Shown here: piece after piece, positions 14,667-15,796 of the stretch
How positions within the stretch are numbered: the first letter of the stretch is position 1
Layout of the letters: each line of letters opens with the position of its first letter
NCBI GenBank assembly: GCA_002448875.1
Contig: DKAS01000220.1
Span: forward strand, 22,778-38,573
DNA length: 15,796 nt
Direction: 5' to 3'
Source of the DNA: Proteobacteria bacterium UBA6920
Lineage (GTDB): Bacteria; Pseudomonadota; Gammaproteobacteria; SG8-11
The notes under the pieces: model-generated
What the model was told of the DNA's origin: nothing
Databases searched by the model: none
Seen by the model: only the letters and a program-made list of their open reading frames with translations
Made by a program: the position numbers and the translations under genes

Positions 14667-15428
14667 TCACTGTTTCAGCCGATAACCGGTTTTGAACATC
14701 CACCAGACGAGAATCAGGCAGGCGAGCATAAATACTAGAATGATGGCAAGACTCAGGGCAACGCTGACGTCCGCCACCTCGAAAAAACTCCAGCGAAATC
14801 CGCTGATCAGATAGACCACGGGATTGAACAGCGTCACCACCTGCCAGGCGGGCGGCAGCATGTTTACCGAGTAGAAACTGCCGCCGAGAAACACCAGCGG
14901 GGTGATCACCAGCATGGGAATGAGCTGCAGCTTCTCGAAATCCTGCGCCCACAAACCGATGATAAAACCGAACAGACTGAAGGATACGCAGGTCAACAGC
15001 AGAAACAGGATCATCCACCCGGGATGGGCGATGTGCAGCGGCACGAAAAATCCGGCGGTGGCGAGAATGATCAGGCCGATGATTACCGACTTGGTCGCCG
15101 CCGCGCCGACATAGCCGATGATGATTTCCGGCACCGAAATCGGCGCCGACAGAATTTCATAAATCGTGCCGGTGAATTTGGGAAAGAAAATACCGAAGGA
15201 GGCATTGGCAATGCTCTGGGTGAGCAGCGCCAGCATCATCAGGCCGGGTACGATGAAACTTCCATAGTCCACGCCTTCCACGTTGTCGATACGGCCGCCA
15301 ATGGCCGAACCGAAAACCACGAAGTAGAGCACGGTGGAGAGCACCGGCGAGGCGAAACTCTGCATGCTGGTCTCCCAGGCGCGCAGCATTTCGTACTTGT
15401 AGATGACCCGTATGGCGTAGATATTCAT
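14667..15428 (-). CDS. yadH: ABC-2 type transporter permease, YadH-like
   Basis: 253 residues with about six membrane segments, the normal length for the family. It resembles E. coli YadH in order and wording of motifs: L-Y-F-V-V-F-G near 34-40, F-I-V-P-G-L-M-M near 58, the [11 protein letters not shown] coupling-type segment near 93, [15 protein letters not shown] near 180-195 and [11 protein letters not shown] after it. ABC-2 permeases export lipids, polysaccharides or drugs; the substrate of YadGH is not established. Its ATG overlaps the ATPase stop by four bases (ATGA at 15428-15425), showing translational coupling as a two-gene exporter. Confidence 0.93.
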   Translation of the reverse strand: MNIYAIRVIYKYEMLRAWETSMQSFASPVLSTVLYFVVFGSAIGGRIDNVEGVDYGSFIVPGLMMLALLTQSIANASFGIFFPKFTGTIYEILSAPISVPEIIIGYVGAAATKSVIIGLIILATAGFFVPLHIAHPGWMILFLLLTCVSFSLFGFIIGLWAQDFEKLQLIPMLVITPLVFLGGSFYSVNMLPPAWQVVTLFNPVVYLISGFRWSFFEVADVSVALSLAIILVFMLACLILVWWMFKTGYRLKQ

Positions 15429-15796
15429 TTGCCCGCCTTTACCAGATTGACGAAGATTTCCTCCAGCGACGTCTTTTTCGTCTGCAGGTCCTTGATCGAC
15501 ACGCCGGCGGCACGCACCGCCTGCAGCAGTTCGTCGATGCCGGTATCGGCGCGTGATGGATCGTAATTAAAGATCAGGCGCGTACCGTCCGCCGCCAGCT
15601 CCAGGTTCCAGCCGGCCAGCGCCGGCGGCAACGCCGCCAGCGGTTTATCCATCTCGATGATCAGGTGGCGCTTACCCAGTTTGTGCATCAGCGCCTGCTT
15701 GTCGTCCACCACCAGCAATTCGCCGTTATTAATCACCCCCACCCGGTCGGCGATGGCTTCGGCTTCCTCGATATAGTGGGTGGTGAGGATGATGGT
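15425..15796 (-). CDS. yadG: ABC transporter ATPase, YadG-like (C-terminal part only)
   Basis: The frame enters from the right edge and runs 123 codons to the stop. It starts within [13 protein letters not shown], the H-loop region of ABC ATPases with the conserved His, so Walker A, signature and Walker B lie outside the window. A C-terminal accessory segment of about 100 residues ends [11 protein letters not shown], similar to YadG and other CcmA-type exporter ATPases. It pairs with the overlapping permease. The GTG at 15742 is an internal codon, not the start. Confidence 0.92.
   Translation of the reverse strand, partial: TIILTTHYIEEAEAIADRVGVINNGELLVVDDKQALMHKLGKRHLIIEMDKPLAALPPALAGWNLELAADGTRLIFNYDPSRADTGIDELLQAVRAAGVSIKDLQTKKTSLEEIFVNLVKAGK

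Overview
The window looks like part of a Gram-negative, probably gammaproteobacterial, chromosome. It is GC-rich, has several lipoprotein and outer-membrane-barrel signatures, a YadG/YadH-type ABC exporter, a single-domain bacteriohemerythrin and an HDOD protein. The taxon is inferred from these gene types only; no rRNA or tRNA is present. Genes are mostly single or in short runs on both strands, and no prophage, CRISPR array or complete insertion sequence is visible.

Left part (1-5690). A Sel1-repeat exported protein reads leftwards and runs off the window. It is divergent from an exported ankyrin-repeat protein (1813-2952); a perfect 14-bp palindrome (1706-1719) lies between them. A bacteriohemerythrin (3031-3438, minus) follows, with its own intrinsic terminator. 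Next is a hairpin-rich gene-free stretch, then an orphan IS3-type OrfA helix-turn-helix protein (3880-4248, minus) without any OrfB, then an SMP-30/NHL-like beta-propeller lipoprotein (4561-5604, plus).

Middle (5691-8540). A protein with a degenerate cyclic-nucleotide-binding-like domain and an HDOD domain (minus) is divergent from an exported Omp85/BamA-like outer-membrane barrel without POTRA domains (plus).

Right part (8559-15796). Four minus-strand genes, transcribed right to left, form the most interesting unit: a family-2 processive-type glycosyltransferase, a small three-helix membrane protein, a protein joining a TPR-like periplasmic scaffold to an outer-membrane beta-barrel, and an acyltransferase-3. 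Gaps are 14-27 bp. The layout suggests a compact synthase-dependent exopolysaccharide system: polymerise and cross the inner membrane, cross the periplasm and outer membrane, decorate with acyl groups. It shares the logic of pga, bcs and alg loci but lacks a visible deacetylase, PilZ protein or cellulase. Upstream lies a separate gene for a small secreted protein of unknown function (13145-13699, minus), then a plus-strand lipoprotein of unknown function, and finally a YadH-type ABC-2 permease overlapping by 4 bp the end of its YadG-type ATPase, which is cut by the window edge.
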